A DNA stretch of 64,000 nt from Melanocharis versteri (lineage: Eukaryota > Chordata > Aves > Passeriformes > Melanocharitidae), in assembly GCA_013397845.1 (NCBI GenBank), contig VZTG01007871.1, positions 502,984 to 566,983 of the forward strand, in the 5' to 3' direction. Shown piece by piece: positions 46,801 to 58,800 of the stretch. The translations under genes and the position numbers were made by a program. Under the pieces are notes generated by a model, which did no database searches, had not been told where the DNA came from, and worked only from the letters and a program-made list of their open reading frames with translations. How positions within the stretch are numbered: position 1 is the stretch's first letter; every line of letters starts with the position of its first letter.

Positions 46801-49800
46801 AGCATTCACGGCCAGGAGCCCCCAGCTCTGTGCTGAAGTGGTGGGGCACAGGGACACGGGGGACACACAGACACCTACCGGGCGTCCCAGCACACCAGGG
46901 AAGCCTGGCAAGCCCTGCAAAGAACCACATCAGAGTCAGTGGACAAGCAGAAATGCTCCATCTCCACACAGCCCTGCCAGGGATGCTCCCCATTCCCAGC
47001 GTGTGGTACCCAGCCAGGGCACTTTATGAGGGGTAGGAATGGGGAGAGGCCCCCTAAAGCTCTGCAGGCCCTGCATGGGGTTGGTGGGGAGAAGGAGGTG
47101 AATGAGGCATAAACGCTCCTGCTGGTGGTGCTTGTGGCTGGTGTGAGACCACAGGACTTCCCCCAATCACAGCATGCATCTCTCCACCACGTCCCTACTC
47201 ACCGGCTTCCCATCAGGGCCTGCCAGCCCTCTCTCACCCGGGAGACCCTGGAGCAAAGGATGGAGACAGGGACGGGGTCAGCGCCAGGCAGGGTTCGGGG
47301 TCAGCGTCAGGCAGGGGAACAGGGCATTACTCACCGGGGCGCCATCCCTGCCCTTCTCACCGGGCTCCCCTCGGTCACCCCGTGAGCCCCCTTCACCCTG
47401 CAGTGAGGACAGGTGCAAGGTCACAGGATAGGCAGGGACCTTCCCATGACCTCCCAGCGCCTGCTGACACCCAAAGAGGGGTGTGCCTAGCAGCGTCCCC
47501 ACCCAGTGCTTTGCTCCCTTTTGACATTGCAGACTTATAATCTCAGACCTTATCTCCTTTGGGTCCCCGCTCACCCTCAGATCCTGGCTCACCCTGTGGT
47601 GGGAAGAAGACAGATGCCGTCAACCCTTGCTGCCCCTCTGCCCCACCACCATCCTCAGTCGCAGCTCATGATGTTGCCCCAGCTCAGTTGCCTCAGCTGC
47701 CCTTCTCCTTTCAGACCAGCCACACACCTTCGCTCCTTTGGGTCCGATGGGGCCACGTTCGCCTGGGAGACCCATCAGGCTACCCTCCACCATGTCTGCC
47801 TGTGGGCAGGGCATGGGCAGGGCACAGTCAGGGCCAGCACCCAGGAGACCTCAGGAAGGTCCCCTCAGGGGCAAAGCCCTCCCCAAGACCCTGTGCCAAG
47901 GGACTGGATGTGGCCATCCATCCCCAGAGGGACAGGCTGGCACCTGGACAATGGTCCCCAGCAGCAGCCATCACCTACCTTGGGCCCTGGGGGCCCTGGG
48001 GGTCCAGGCAAGCCATCCCTTCCCTGAGAAGGGTAGAGAAGTAGGTTGAGTGTCAAAGGGCATGGGAGAGCAGAGCCTTTGTGGTATGGCCACTCCTGGC
48101 CTCCACAGGGCATCTGCCTGCCCCACAGAGAGCCCTGCATCCCCTCAAGAGGGGCACAACACAAGAGGGGATGGAGGGCACCATGTCCCCATCTCAGCTC
48201 ACCTGCTCACCTCGGTTGCCCTTCTCACCTCGGTCGCCCTGTGAAAACACCATGGTGGCTGTTATGGGGCCATCCTCAAGCCCCTAGATCAGGTCCCCCA
48301 GACTTCACCTCGCACCTCCACACACACTCACCTTCTCACCAGACCTCCCGGATTCCCCCAGCTCCCCGGCCCGGCCTGGCACCCCAGGAATGCCTGGCTT
48401 GCCAGGCTCCCCTGGCTGCCCAGGTGGGCCCTCGGGACCCCGCTCCCCCACGGCCCGGCCCACGGGGCCCTGGGGACCAGGGGTACCTGGGTCCCCCTTG
48501 TCACCTTTGGGTCCTCGCTCGCCAGGGAAGCCTAAGGAGCCCTGCAAAACATAAGTTGTGCTGCCAGAGCCAGCTCTGAGGCGGGGCTGTGAGCCCACCC
48601 CAAGCACCCCAGGGCTGAGCCAGCTGCATGACCTTCCCAGCCAGCCCAGAAAGCAGGAGTGGGGCAGAGTGTTGGGGCTTGGCATTGAGCCTGGCTCCGC
48701 TCACCTCTCGACCTGGGGGCCCCCTTTCTCCTGGATCCCCCTGACTGCCCTTCTGGCCCCGCAGCCGCTCAGACACCGGCAGAAACGAGTCTGAGCTCCC
48801 GTCATAGGCACCCGTAAGCTCCTTCAGAGATGAAACCTGGGAAGGAGGAGAGAGCCACCGGTCAGGGCATAAGTGGAACCCAGCTGTGGCAGCACCCCAC
48901 CATCCTGCTAACCCGCCCTAAATTGCTTGGATCTCCCACCACCTCCCATGCCCTCTTCCTGCTGCCATGTGGCAGGAAAAAGCCCCAGCCTGACAGTCAG
49001 GAAATACATACCTTGATGCCAAGCACTTCCAGGCTACGTTCAATGTTCTGCAATAAAAAGACATTAAAAACAGAGCAGGTTCTCACCATGGGGGCTGTGG
49101 ACGGTTCTCTGTCCCCCAGGGCTGATGCTGCTGTCTCAGCATAGCAGGTTGGGGTAGGGACTCACCTCTGTAGTCCCAGGGTCTCCGCGTGCTCCAGGGT
49201 TGCCAGGTCGCCCCTAGGTTTACAGGAAAAGAGGGAATGAGAAGATGCACAGAGGTGCAGCAAGAGGGGTGAGTAGTGCTCACCCTTAGTAGGTTTCAGA
49301 GTTAACACTTTGGTGCTGCTTGGGCAGGGGCTGTGGTTGTGACTGAGGTGCTCACAGCTTGTCAGGCTCAGTGCTGGGTACTCACCGGCTCCCCTCGCAG
49401 TCCAGGCTCCCCTGGGTCCCCCTGAAACACAGCAAAGGGATCAAGGGGAGCAGTCAGGCTGCCCAGCACCAACTGCAGCATCAGGGTCCAGCCCTGTCAT
49501 CTTGGAGGTGGGGACTCGTGCCAGGGACTTATTCCCTCTGGCATGTGGTCCCCCCAGACCTTTGCCTTGGAGGATTGGGGGGCAGGAGCACACTTACCTT
49601 TGGTCCAGCCACCCCACGGAGGCCTGGGGAGCCCTAGAAGACATGGAGGTAACACAATAGCATCCGGCCCCCAAGGACACACAGCAGTGCCCTGAGGGAG
49701 CCATGGATAGGGGTCCTGCCTGCCTCAGAGCAGTCCAGACTCCAGGGTCTGGTGCTGAGTGGCACGGTGGGGTTGAGAACTACACACCTGGCCTGGGGGG

Positions 49801-52800
49801 CCAACCTGCCCTGGGATACCGGGAAGACCAGGGGGGCCAAGGGGGCCTGGCACACCTCTGTCCCCCTGCTCACCCTTGGCACCACTGTGGCCCTGCCGAG
49901 AGAGCAGTATCACACCCAGAACCTGGAACCCAGATCTGTCCCTGATGGGAGCATGTACCCAGAACCCCCCATCACCACAGTCCTCTTTGCGGAGTACTCA
50001 CCTCTCTCCCAGGTTGTCCTGTATCACCTTTGTCTCCCTAACCAGGAGAGAAAGGAGTTGGAAGAATGCTGCCCCATCTGCATGCCCCAAAATGGTGCTC
50101 CTGGTCCAGGCAGGGCAGAGCCACGAGGCTTGTGGGGATCACATGGGGACCGTGCAGGGGCCACACAGGAACCACCCATGGATCATCTCCTTACCTTTCT
50201 CCCATCCTCTCCTGGTGTCCCATCTTCTCCCTGGGAACAAAGGCTGCCTGTCAGCGCCCCACTCAACCAACTCAGTATGGGTACAAATCGGAGGACGGCT
50301 CAGAGCATCGGGTTCTTTGCCACATCCTCCCCTTGCCTTATGTTGTACTGGGATCACTATCCCTCAGCATCCTAGGAGAGCCCCAAGGTCAAGCCCTGCT
50401 TCCCCTACTCACATTCTTGCCGTTCAGGCCAGGTTTGCCATCCTCACCAGGTTTGCCCTTGGAGGAAAAAAAAGACAGTGAGGGAGCTCCCCAGGCTCTC
50501 CACCAGTCAGGGGCACCAGCAGCCAGGGGTGCCTGGGCCCCACTGGAGCCTCAAGGTGCAGAGAAGGGAGAGCTGGGCACGGGGCGAGCCCCGCCAGATG
50601 GATCCAGCTGCGATCCACAGAGGGCATGGGACAGGATGTGTCCCCAGGGTGTAGGCTGGTTGGTACTTACACGGACGCCAGGTGGTCCCAGGGAACCCAT
50701 GGGGCCCGATGGTCCCTGCTCCCCACGCAGCCCAGGCGGCCCCTGTAGAGAAAGGAGATGATAGGAGCACAAGGCAGCAGGGCACCCATCTGCCACAGCC
50801 AGCCCTGGGAGCAGGAAGTGTGACTGGCAGAGGCACTCTGTTGGGGACAGGGGAGGGTCCTGCTGCACTGCCCTGGACCAAGAAGCATGGGACAGGACAC
50901 TGGTCCCTTGCAAGCCTGATGGCCCCAGCAGGAACACAACCTAAACCCGCCCTCTCCAGAGGTACTTACATCCCGGCCAGGATCTCCCTGCTTTCCTGGG
51001 TCCCCCTGCAGACAAGAAGGAGGTGAGGACAAGGACATTCCCATCCTGCCAAAGGCCTCCCCTCCAGAGCATCCCCAGCCTGGAGCAGAGCATGTCCAGA
51101 GGGACAGCTCCTCCCACCCCATCATCCCTCTATCTCACAGCTCCCACCTATGGCACACAGGCACACACATTCCCCCCACCTTGGACTACACTCACCCGCA
51201 GCCCAGCAGGCCCTGGAGGGCCAGGTTTGCCTTCCAGCCCATTGCGGCCATCCAGCCCTGGTGGGCCACGATCCCCCTGTAAGAGAGCAGGGCAGGACGG
51301 TTGGAGCTTTGGGGTGGGATGGGAGTGCTGTGGGACAACCCTCAGCCCCCAGTCCCCTCACCTTCTCTCCTGGCAGGCCTCGGTCCCCAGGGTCACCCTA
51401 CACGGCCGGAAGAGAAGTGAGCATCATCTCCGATTAACAGGAGCTGCACAGGGCACGGGTTCCCCATTCTGACCCCCATGGGAAAGAGGACACTTACCCG
51501 TGTGCCAGGGGGGCCACGGGGGCCCTCCACACCCTGAAAGAGAGAGACATGCTCAGCAGTGGGGCATGGGGGGAAAGGAGAGGATCCTGGGTTCTCAGCA
51601 GGCAGTCCGTGCACACCAGGACCCCTGGCTCTTGTGCAGAACATCACCCATCGTGCTGTTCCAGTGCCTCCCACACCAGGGACCCAGCACCTACCCTCTC
51701 TCCAGGCACTCCAGGGGAGCCGGCATCACCCCGGGCACCCTTCGCGCCGTCCTCGCCAGGATCCCCAGGGTCCCCCTGCCAGGGAAGGGCACAATGGTCA
51801 GAGGGTACTGTGCTGTACCAAGCCTGCGCCGGAGTACACAGTGCTGGCGCTGTGTGGTTTAGGGGTGGGATGAGAGGAAAGGTCTCAAAATAAGAGGCAC
51901 AGGCTGAAAAAGAGGTGGCTGGGCTCAATGCAGCTCCCGCTGGGGGAGTGGGGGCCAGAGTGTTCTTGCAGAAGAAAGGCACCGAGCAGCACTGCTGAGC
52001 TAGGAGCCAGCTCAGCCACAGCTGGGGACCACAATGCCATGCAGCACAGAGCACAACCTGGGGCCAAAAACTGTCCTGAGCCTAAGCTGGGTTGTAAAAG
52101 CAGAATGCCCAGAGCGTTGGGTGCTGCCACAGGACCCCTGTGGGGCTGGGGAGCCAGGAGCACACCAGTTCCTTTGGAAATCTCAGCCCTACAGGGCTTC
52201 CTCCCAGCACTGGGCAGGAGTGTCAGCCCACGTGCCCCTAAGTGCCATGGGCCTCTCAGTCGTGGTGCTCATCAGCTGCATGTGGCAGAGGCTGTTTTGG
52301 GCAGGGAGGGCTTGATGAACAATGATCCCAGTACCCAAGCAGAGCCCAGAGGACAGCAGATGGTATCCCACCACCAGCATCCCAGGGATTCATTCATTAC
52401 CTTCTCACCCTTTTCCCCCACTCCTCCGAGCCCAACATTGACCTGTGGGGCAGAGAGGAGCTGTTGGAGCACACAGGGCTGGACACCAGCCCATGGGCAG
52501 GGAGAAGAGGGAGGCAGAACTTACAGTTCGTCCTGGGGGTCCGGGAGGCCCCTGAAAGAAGGGCAAGGGAAGCAGGTTAAGGGGAGCTGGCGCAGCCCAG
52601 GGGAGGGCACAGCTGGCTACGGGGTGGGGGGGGGTCACACATGGCCCTGCTAACTCACTGGGTCCCCACGGTCACCCTTGCTCCCTGGTGCTCCAGGGCT
52701 GCCCTGCAGGAAAGAGAGATGGAGTCAGAGGGGGAGGGAATGGGGGACCCATGGGATGTGGGTCCTGTGGGATGGGGGGTACCCCTGGGGTAAGGGTGGG

Positions 52801-55800
52801 TGCAGGGCAATGAAGTGTGAGGGGTGGTTGGTGTCCATGGAGCAGTGGGTACATACGAGGGGGTACTCACATTCCTGCCTTCAGGTCCTGGGTCCCCCAA
52901 GTCACCCTTCTCCCCAGGGGGGCCACGGTAGCCGGGAAGGCCCTGAGTGGAAGGCAGAAGGAAGATGTGCATCAGCAGGAGCCGCCCCGAGGCCACGGGT
53001 CTCTCTCCCTCCCCAGGGTGCTCAGCAGCCCTGCACTTACCCGGGGACCCCTGTCTCCAGGTTTGCCAGGCAGACCCGCTTCGCCCTGTGGGGAAAGAGA
53101 GGGTGAGTGGGGGGCAGTAGGAAGAGGGGCAGTGGGCCTGGGGACCCTCACTTACTGGGGTGCCTTCATCACCTTTCTCTCCTCGCTCTCCCTGCGGCAC
53201 AAGTCAGTGGGCACCGGCCAGGAGAAAAAAGCACAAGTCACCAGCATCCCCCTGCTCCCTGCCAGCCCCCCCTCTCCTCGGGGCCACAGTGCCCCATGGC
53301 CCCTTGTCCCACACTACCTCCTTGCCTCGCATCCCAATCTGCCCAGGGGCACCTGCTCGGCCTGGCTCCCCCTTCTCCCCTGGCTCTCCTGGATCACCCT
53401 AGGCAAGGGAAGGGGCAACAGTCAGGGCAGAGTCTGGGCAGCACAGGGGCTGCTGGGGAGAGAAGGGGCACAGCCTGCAGGAACAGCCCCTTTAGAGCCG
53501 GACAGACAAACAGATGGACAGACAGATGGATGGAAGGGCAGTGATGTTACCTTTGGGCCACTACTGCCTGTGAGGCCAACAATACCCTGGTTGTTGGAGA
53601 GGAAGAGCATGTGTCACTGGGAACCTTGGTGACCCCTTGACAGGGGAGGGACCAGGCCCATGAGCTGGTGCCCCTAGGGTGCACCCAGACTCACCCGATC
53701 TCCCTGCTCGCCTTTGGGGCCAGCTGGCCCTGGGATGCTCAGGCCAGGGAGACCCTAGACATGAAAAGACATAGCATGGAGCAACAGCATAGGCACCATG
53801 AGTCTGGGGAGGGTTGTGCCATGTGCCCTGTGCTTCCTATCCTCAAGACAGTACTCACACGGGCACCTTTATCTCCTATGTCACCCTTGGGGCCGGGAGG
53901 TCCTTCTGGTCCTGGGAAACCTCTGTCACCCTGGAGCAGACAAAATCAGCACCCCAAACTACCCATTTTTTTTCCACACTGCAGCTGCGGACAACTAGGC
54001 CTGGGACCAGGATGAGCCCAACTGTGCAACTGATTGCCCAACTGTGCAATCCCCCTCCCCAGCCCACAGCCATGCCCAGAGGGTGGAGGGCACAGCTGGG
54101 CCAAGGGTTACCTTCTCTCCAACGCCGCCCACACTGGGAGCCTGGAGGGGAAGCAGAGGAGGCCATGCTGGGCACTGCCCATGGCTCCCTGTCCTGGGGC
54201 TGGGGCAGGCAGAGGCGGACCCGCTGGGCAGCATCACTTACTGGCTTGCCAGGTGGTCCTGGATCACCCTGCAGAGAGACAGGTGTCACTGCCAGCCCCT
54301 TCCCCAACAGACTCCTGCCACCCCACTGGGACTCCACTTTGCCCTCACCTTCTCCCCCCGGGGGCCAGCTGGTCCTGGAGCTCCCTGTGGCAAGATTAGA
54401 GACCTCAGGGGGCTGGCAGTGCCTGGGAACATGCACCCAGGGCATGGCAGCTCCTGGCTCCACAGCACCACACCTGCTACCCTGACTCACCTCTCCGCCC
54501 GACGGCCCTGGGTGCCCTGGGGCTCCCATCTTGCCCTGAAGGAGAGGAGGAAGAGGAAGCTGTCGTGGGCATCCTGCCACCCCCTTCCAGGGTGGCTGCT
54601 CCAGGGCAGAGTAGGCATCATTCCACCATGCCACAGTTACCCCAGCACACCTACCTTCTCACCCTCTGGGCCTGGCACACCACGGTCTCCCTGCAGAGCA
54701 AAGCAGAGGAGGGTTTCAGGGAGCCTTCCTCCCTCTACATCACACTGCCCCCACCCCACACACTGCCCCAGAGCTCTTAGCGATTCAGCCCTGAATCCCA
54801 TCCAAGACCACTGGGTCGTGATAGCAACCTCAGGCACAGCCACCACCAGGTCTCAGGGACACCAGGACCTGCCAATGCTGTTCTGCTCTGGCACCATCTC
54901 ACCTTCTTGCCTGTCTCTCCCAGCTCGCCTGGTGCCCCACGGTCTCCCTGGTGGAGGAGAAACACAAGGTCAGGGGCAGCAGGACCTCTGGGGGACACCC
55001 TGGGTCCTGGTACAGAACCCAGAACCCTTTTCTCCCTGCCAAAGGCATGGCAAGAGTGTCCCTTCAGTGCCTGCACCACTCACCTTCCTGCCCTGCTCTC
55101 CCGGTGGTCCCCGAGGACCCTGCAAAGGAGGATGGAGATGTTGTCACCTTTGGTGTGACAAGGCAAATGCCCAGGCTGCCCAAAGCAGGAGCTCTCAAGT
55201 GTGCCCTAAGGGCACGGCTCTTGGCATGGCCAGCTCCTGCCTGCCTTACCTTCTCTCAGGAAACTCACCCTGTCTCCTGGGTCCCCAGGGCGGCCAGGCG
55301 ACCCTGGGAAACCTTCTGCGCCATCACCCTAGGGATTAGGAAAGGCCATAGCCATGCTCACGACATGGGGATGCCCATTAGATGAGAATCCCTGCTGGAG
55401 AGTGGCGTGAGGTCCAGCCCCAGTGGGGAGCATTCCTGCCACCTTCTTACCTTCTCTCCCTTCAGGCCAGGGGGCCCAGCAGGTCCCCGAGGTCCGGGGT
55501 CCCCAGGCAGGCCCTGCAAGAGAGAACATCTCAGCCCCTGGGGATGCAACTCAGCCCTGGGCGCACATAGCCACTGCAGCCCTGATCCCCTCTGCCAACC
55601 CTGTTGGCCTAGGGGCTTGACTCACTGGGGGTCCAGGATCCCCTCGAGGTGCTGCCCCATCCACAAGTCCAGGGGGGCCCTACAGAGAGAAGGGATCAGC
55701 TCCTGTGTGGTTGCCCTGAGGGCTCAGTCGTCCCCAGCACCCTGAGGGGCTGCAGTGCCCTTGGACACTCAAGGGACCTCCATCCAAGAGGGCAGAGGAG

Positions 55801-58800
55801 TCAGGGAAATGCAGAGCCACTCACCCTTTCCCCTCGGTCACCCTTTTCTCCCTGCAAGGGCAAAAAAAGCAAATAAGGGCAGTTCTGGGCTGTTCCCATG
55901 CCCTCCTTGTATAGAAGAGGAACATGCTGGATAGAGCAAATCATCAGTGGCATTAGGGTATGTGCACGCCATGTGCCTCTACCCACACTGCCCAGTGCCA
56001 ACTCAGGCATGTGCATGTGTGTGCAGGCACAGCTGGCAGGGAGCACAGCCCACGAGCAGGGCCAGGAGGGCTACATGAAGAGGCAGCTCCAAGCAGCTGG
56101 CTGTTCCCCCATCTATTTGCCCACACATCCCCCAGCCATCCCCATGCAGCACTGCGGGGATGTACCTTCACGAACTCTCCAGGAGGTCCTGGTAGCCCCA
56201 TGGGTCCGAGTGGACCAGGGGGGCCTGGATCACCAAGTGGCCCCCGTGGGCCAGGGATCCCAGGTGAGCCGGTGCTGCCCTGGAGGACAGATGTGCTCCA
56301 TCAGCTGAAGCTGTGGTGTGGGATGGGGGTGCTGGCAGAGACCCTTTCATATCCATATTCCCACACCTACCGGCACACCTGGCTCCCCTTTCTGGCCTGG
56401 TAGCCCCTGTTCTACATCCATGATCACCCTGGGCTCTCCCTGCACAAGGAGTAGGAGGGAAAATCAGTGACCCCATGTGCCCTATTGTGACCATGGTGCC
56501 ACAAGGCCAGGAGTCTGGCAGGGAGATGGGGAGACCTTGAGGCCAGGAGATGCCAGGCGCCAAGATGTGTCCACCAGGGTCCCCAGTGCTCCCCAGGGAC
56601 CCCTGTGGGGCAGACCCCTGTCCATCACCTACCGGTTCACCCTTCTCGCCCTTTGGGCCTGTAAGTCCCACGGGCCCCCGCGTCCCCTGGGAAGGAAAGA
56701 TGACAATGAGAGGGGGTGTTGGGTGTGACAAGGGCTGGGGAGGGCCAGGGCCATACTCACAGGATCCCCTCGAGGACCAGGGATTCCCTGGATGCCCTGG
56801 AAAACAACAGCTCAGGAGGTGAACACATCCCTGCCAGCCAGGGGAGTGAGGATGGGATGAGATGGAATGGAATGGAATGGAATGGAATGGAATGGAATGG
56901 AATGGAATGGAATGGAGGGGGTGGCATGGCATATCCAGCCAAAGCAAGGATAGACAGTACACTTTGCCTGGGATACACACACAGGAGACAGCAGTGACCC
57001 TGCCAGCTGCTGAGACTCGCCCAGCACAGGGAATAGGGAAGCAGAAGCTGGCTCAGGGAGCAGGCAGGGCAATGGGAAGAGCCCATTGCGCAGCAGCAAA
57101 GCCAAGGGACACCCTTACTCACTGGCTGCCCAGGTGACCCAGGACTCCCAGGGCGTCCAGGGCTTCCTGGCATCCCATTGGCTCCAGGGAATCCCTGCAG
57201 GACAGAGGAGCATCATACCAGCATCTGGTATACCCCAGCACTGCCAGATTCCTTCAGTGCCCCAGGCAGTGCTGGTCCCAGCACTGGGAGCTCAGGGCAG
57301 CCCCAAGGCAGAGCTGGGTTCCAGAGTGCCTCTCCCCCGTGTGCTGAGTTGGGGTGTGAAGGTGCAGTCTGGGGCTGGACTGGGGTTCTTCAGCGGGATT
57401 TCCCCTTCAGTGTAGGTGTGGAGGAGACCGAAGGGACAAGGAACAGTGAGAGGCCCCATGGAGCCAGGTCACTGTGTCCAGGGATCCTGGGGTGGCTGGG
57501 TGAGGGGCTGGAGGTACTCACCCTGTCCCCCTTCTTGCCTGGACGCTCGGTGCTCTCTCCTGGTGGACCCTGTGGCCCTGGCAGTCCTGGAGGCCCAGGA
57601 AGCCCGTGGCGACCCTGGATACACAGCAGAGAGGACGGGCTGGGTGGCCGGTGGGGGTCAAGAGGTGTTGTCTGTCTACCCCTGCAGCAAGGGCTGGACA
57701 CATCCTTGCCCCACACCCACCCACCGGAGGACAAAGGGACAAGGGAACATGAGGACATGGGAACCATGTCACTGCCCTCTCCAGGGAGCTGCCCCTCTTA
57801 TGCCCCCCTCCATCAGGTTATTACCAGCTGACCAGGGGGACCTGGTGGTCCCATACTTCCTTGCAGTCCCTGCAGAGACAAAGCCAGTAGTAAGCATCCC
57901 CCGTAAGCTGGTGTTAGATGGTTTGGGGGATGCAAACCCCCCTAGAGCCACCAACTGGTGGCGGGGCATCACCAAAGCACTCACTGCCTCTCCACGATCT
58001 CCCTTCTCCCCCTGCAAGGGAACAGAGAGAAGGGGTTAGGGGCTGGCACTCTTGTATTTAACACCCCACTGGGCTTCTGCCGTTGGCAACTATAGGGGTT
58101 CTTGGCCCATGTTGAGTGCCTGTGGCATGGCACGGCACAGCATGGCACAGTGTGGGGAGGCTCACCTTGGGGCACAGCACAGTGCAGGGCTTTTGCTTCG
58201 GCTCCGGCTGGCAAGAAAACAGAAGCCTGTGTGAACTCAGGGATAGGAGACCCCTTGGCTTACATGGGCCTGCTCCCCCTCCACACCCCCTGAGGTACTC
58301 TGGCCCTTACCCTGGTGGAGATGATGGTGCAGAGGTCATTGGTGAGCTCTCCCTCCAGCTCTGCCAGGTCACTGCCATGGTAGATGTACCGTGGGTCCTC
58401 ACTGGTGACCATGCGCCGGAGCTGCTCCCGGTCTGCCCCTTCCATGCCCACTGCCAGCACCTGGACCCCTGAGCCAAGAGCACCCTCAGCACCCCACAGA
58501 AGTCCCTGTACACCCTGATGAGACCCCATTCATCCTCACCCCCAGCCTTGACATCCCTGGCCGCAGTGATGGCATCATCCCCAGAGGGGCTGTCAGCCAG
58601 AACCACCAGCACTGCTGGCACCCCAGGACGGCGCCCTGCACCAGGACTCAGCAGGTAGGTCCCGGCAAAGGTGATGGCCGCCCCTAGAGAGGGAGAAGGA
58701 AGAAGGGACAGTCAGTAGGATCCCAGAAAACACTGCCCAAGTTCCTAGTGCCGCCCCTCACCAATGGCGTTGCCGCTGGGCTCCTCATAGCGCATGGTGC

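Larger units (their letters stand above)
49166..58011 (-). other. COL7A1: COL7A1 collagenous domain, part before the hinge
   Basis: Forty-two exons, high to low: 58011-57985, 57869-57825, 57614-57522, 57194-57123, 56796-56761, 56686-56633, 56439-56371, 56279-56166, 55851-55825, 55679-55626, 55513-55451, 55328-55269, 55119-55084, 54947-54903, 54690-54655, 54535-54491, 54384-54349, 54268-54242, 54141-54112, 53930-53859, 53754-53695, 53586-53551, 53398-53318, 53191-53156, 53085-53041, 52942-52871, 52703-52659, 52551-52525, 52442-52401, 51775-51695, 51533-51498, 51397-51362, 51276-51196, 51005-50970, 50742-50671, 50457-50413, 50230-50195, 50037-50002, 49892-49788, 49633-49598, 49421-49386, 49213-49166. 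Most are 27, 36, 45, 72 or 81 bases and start with a complete Gly codon. Two exons (54141-54112 and 52442-52401) do not start with Gly and make similar interruptions. Other breaks are GESTERPG, VIMDVEQG, GLVDGAAPRG and GLSIPG. Confidence 0.92.

Noticed and set aside
54044..55339. Plus-strand open frame of 431 codons
   Set aside because: It lies antisense to a run of collagen exons. The Gly-X-Y code (GGN CCN) reads as Pro/Ser/Gly-rich on the other strand and rarely gives stops, so this is a shadow.
40081..58011. Regularly spaced similar short blocks, CRISPR-like at first sight
   Set aside because: The repeated blocks are Gly-X-Y exons with splice sites in frame. Their sequence varies and the spacing is intronic.
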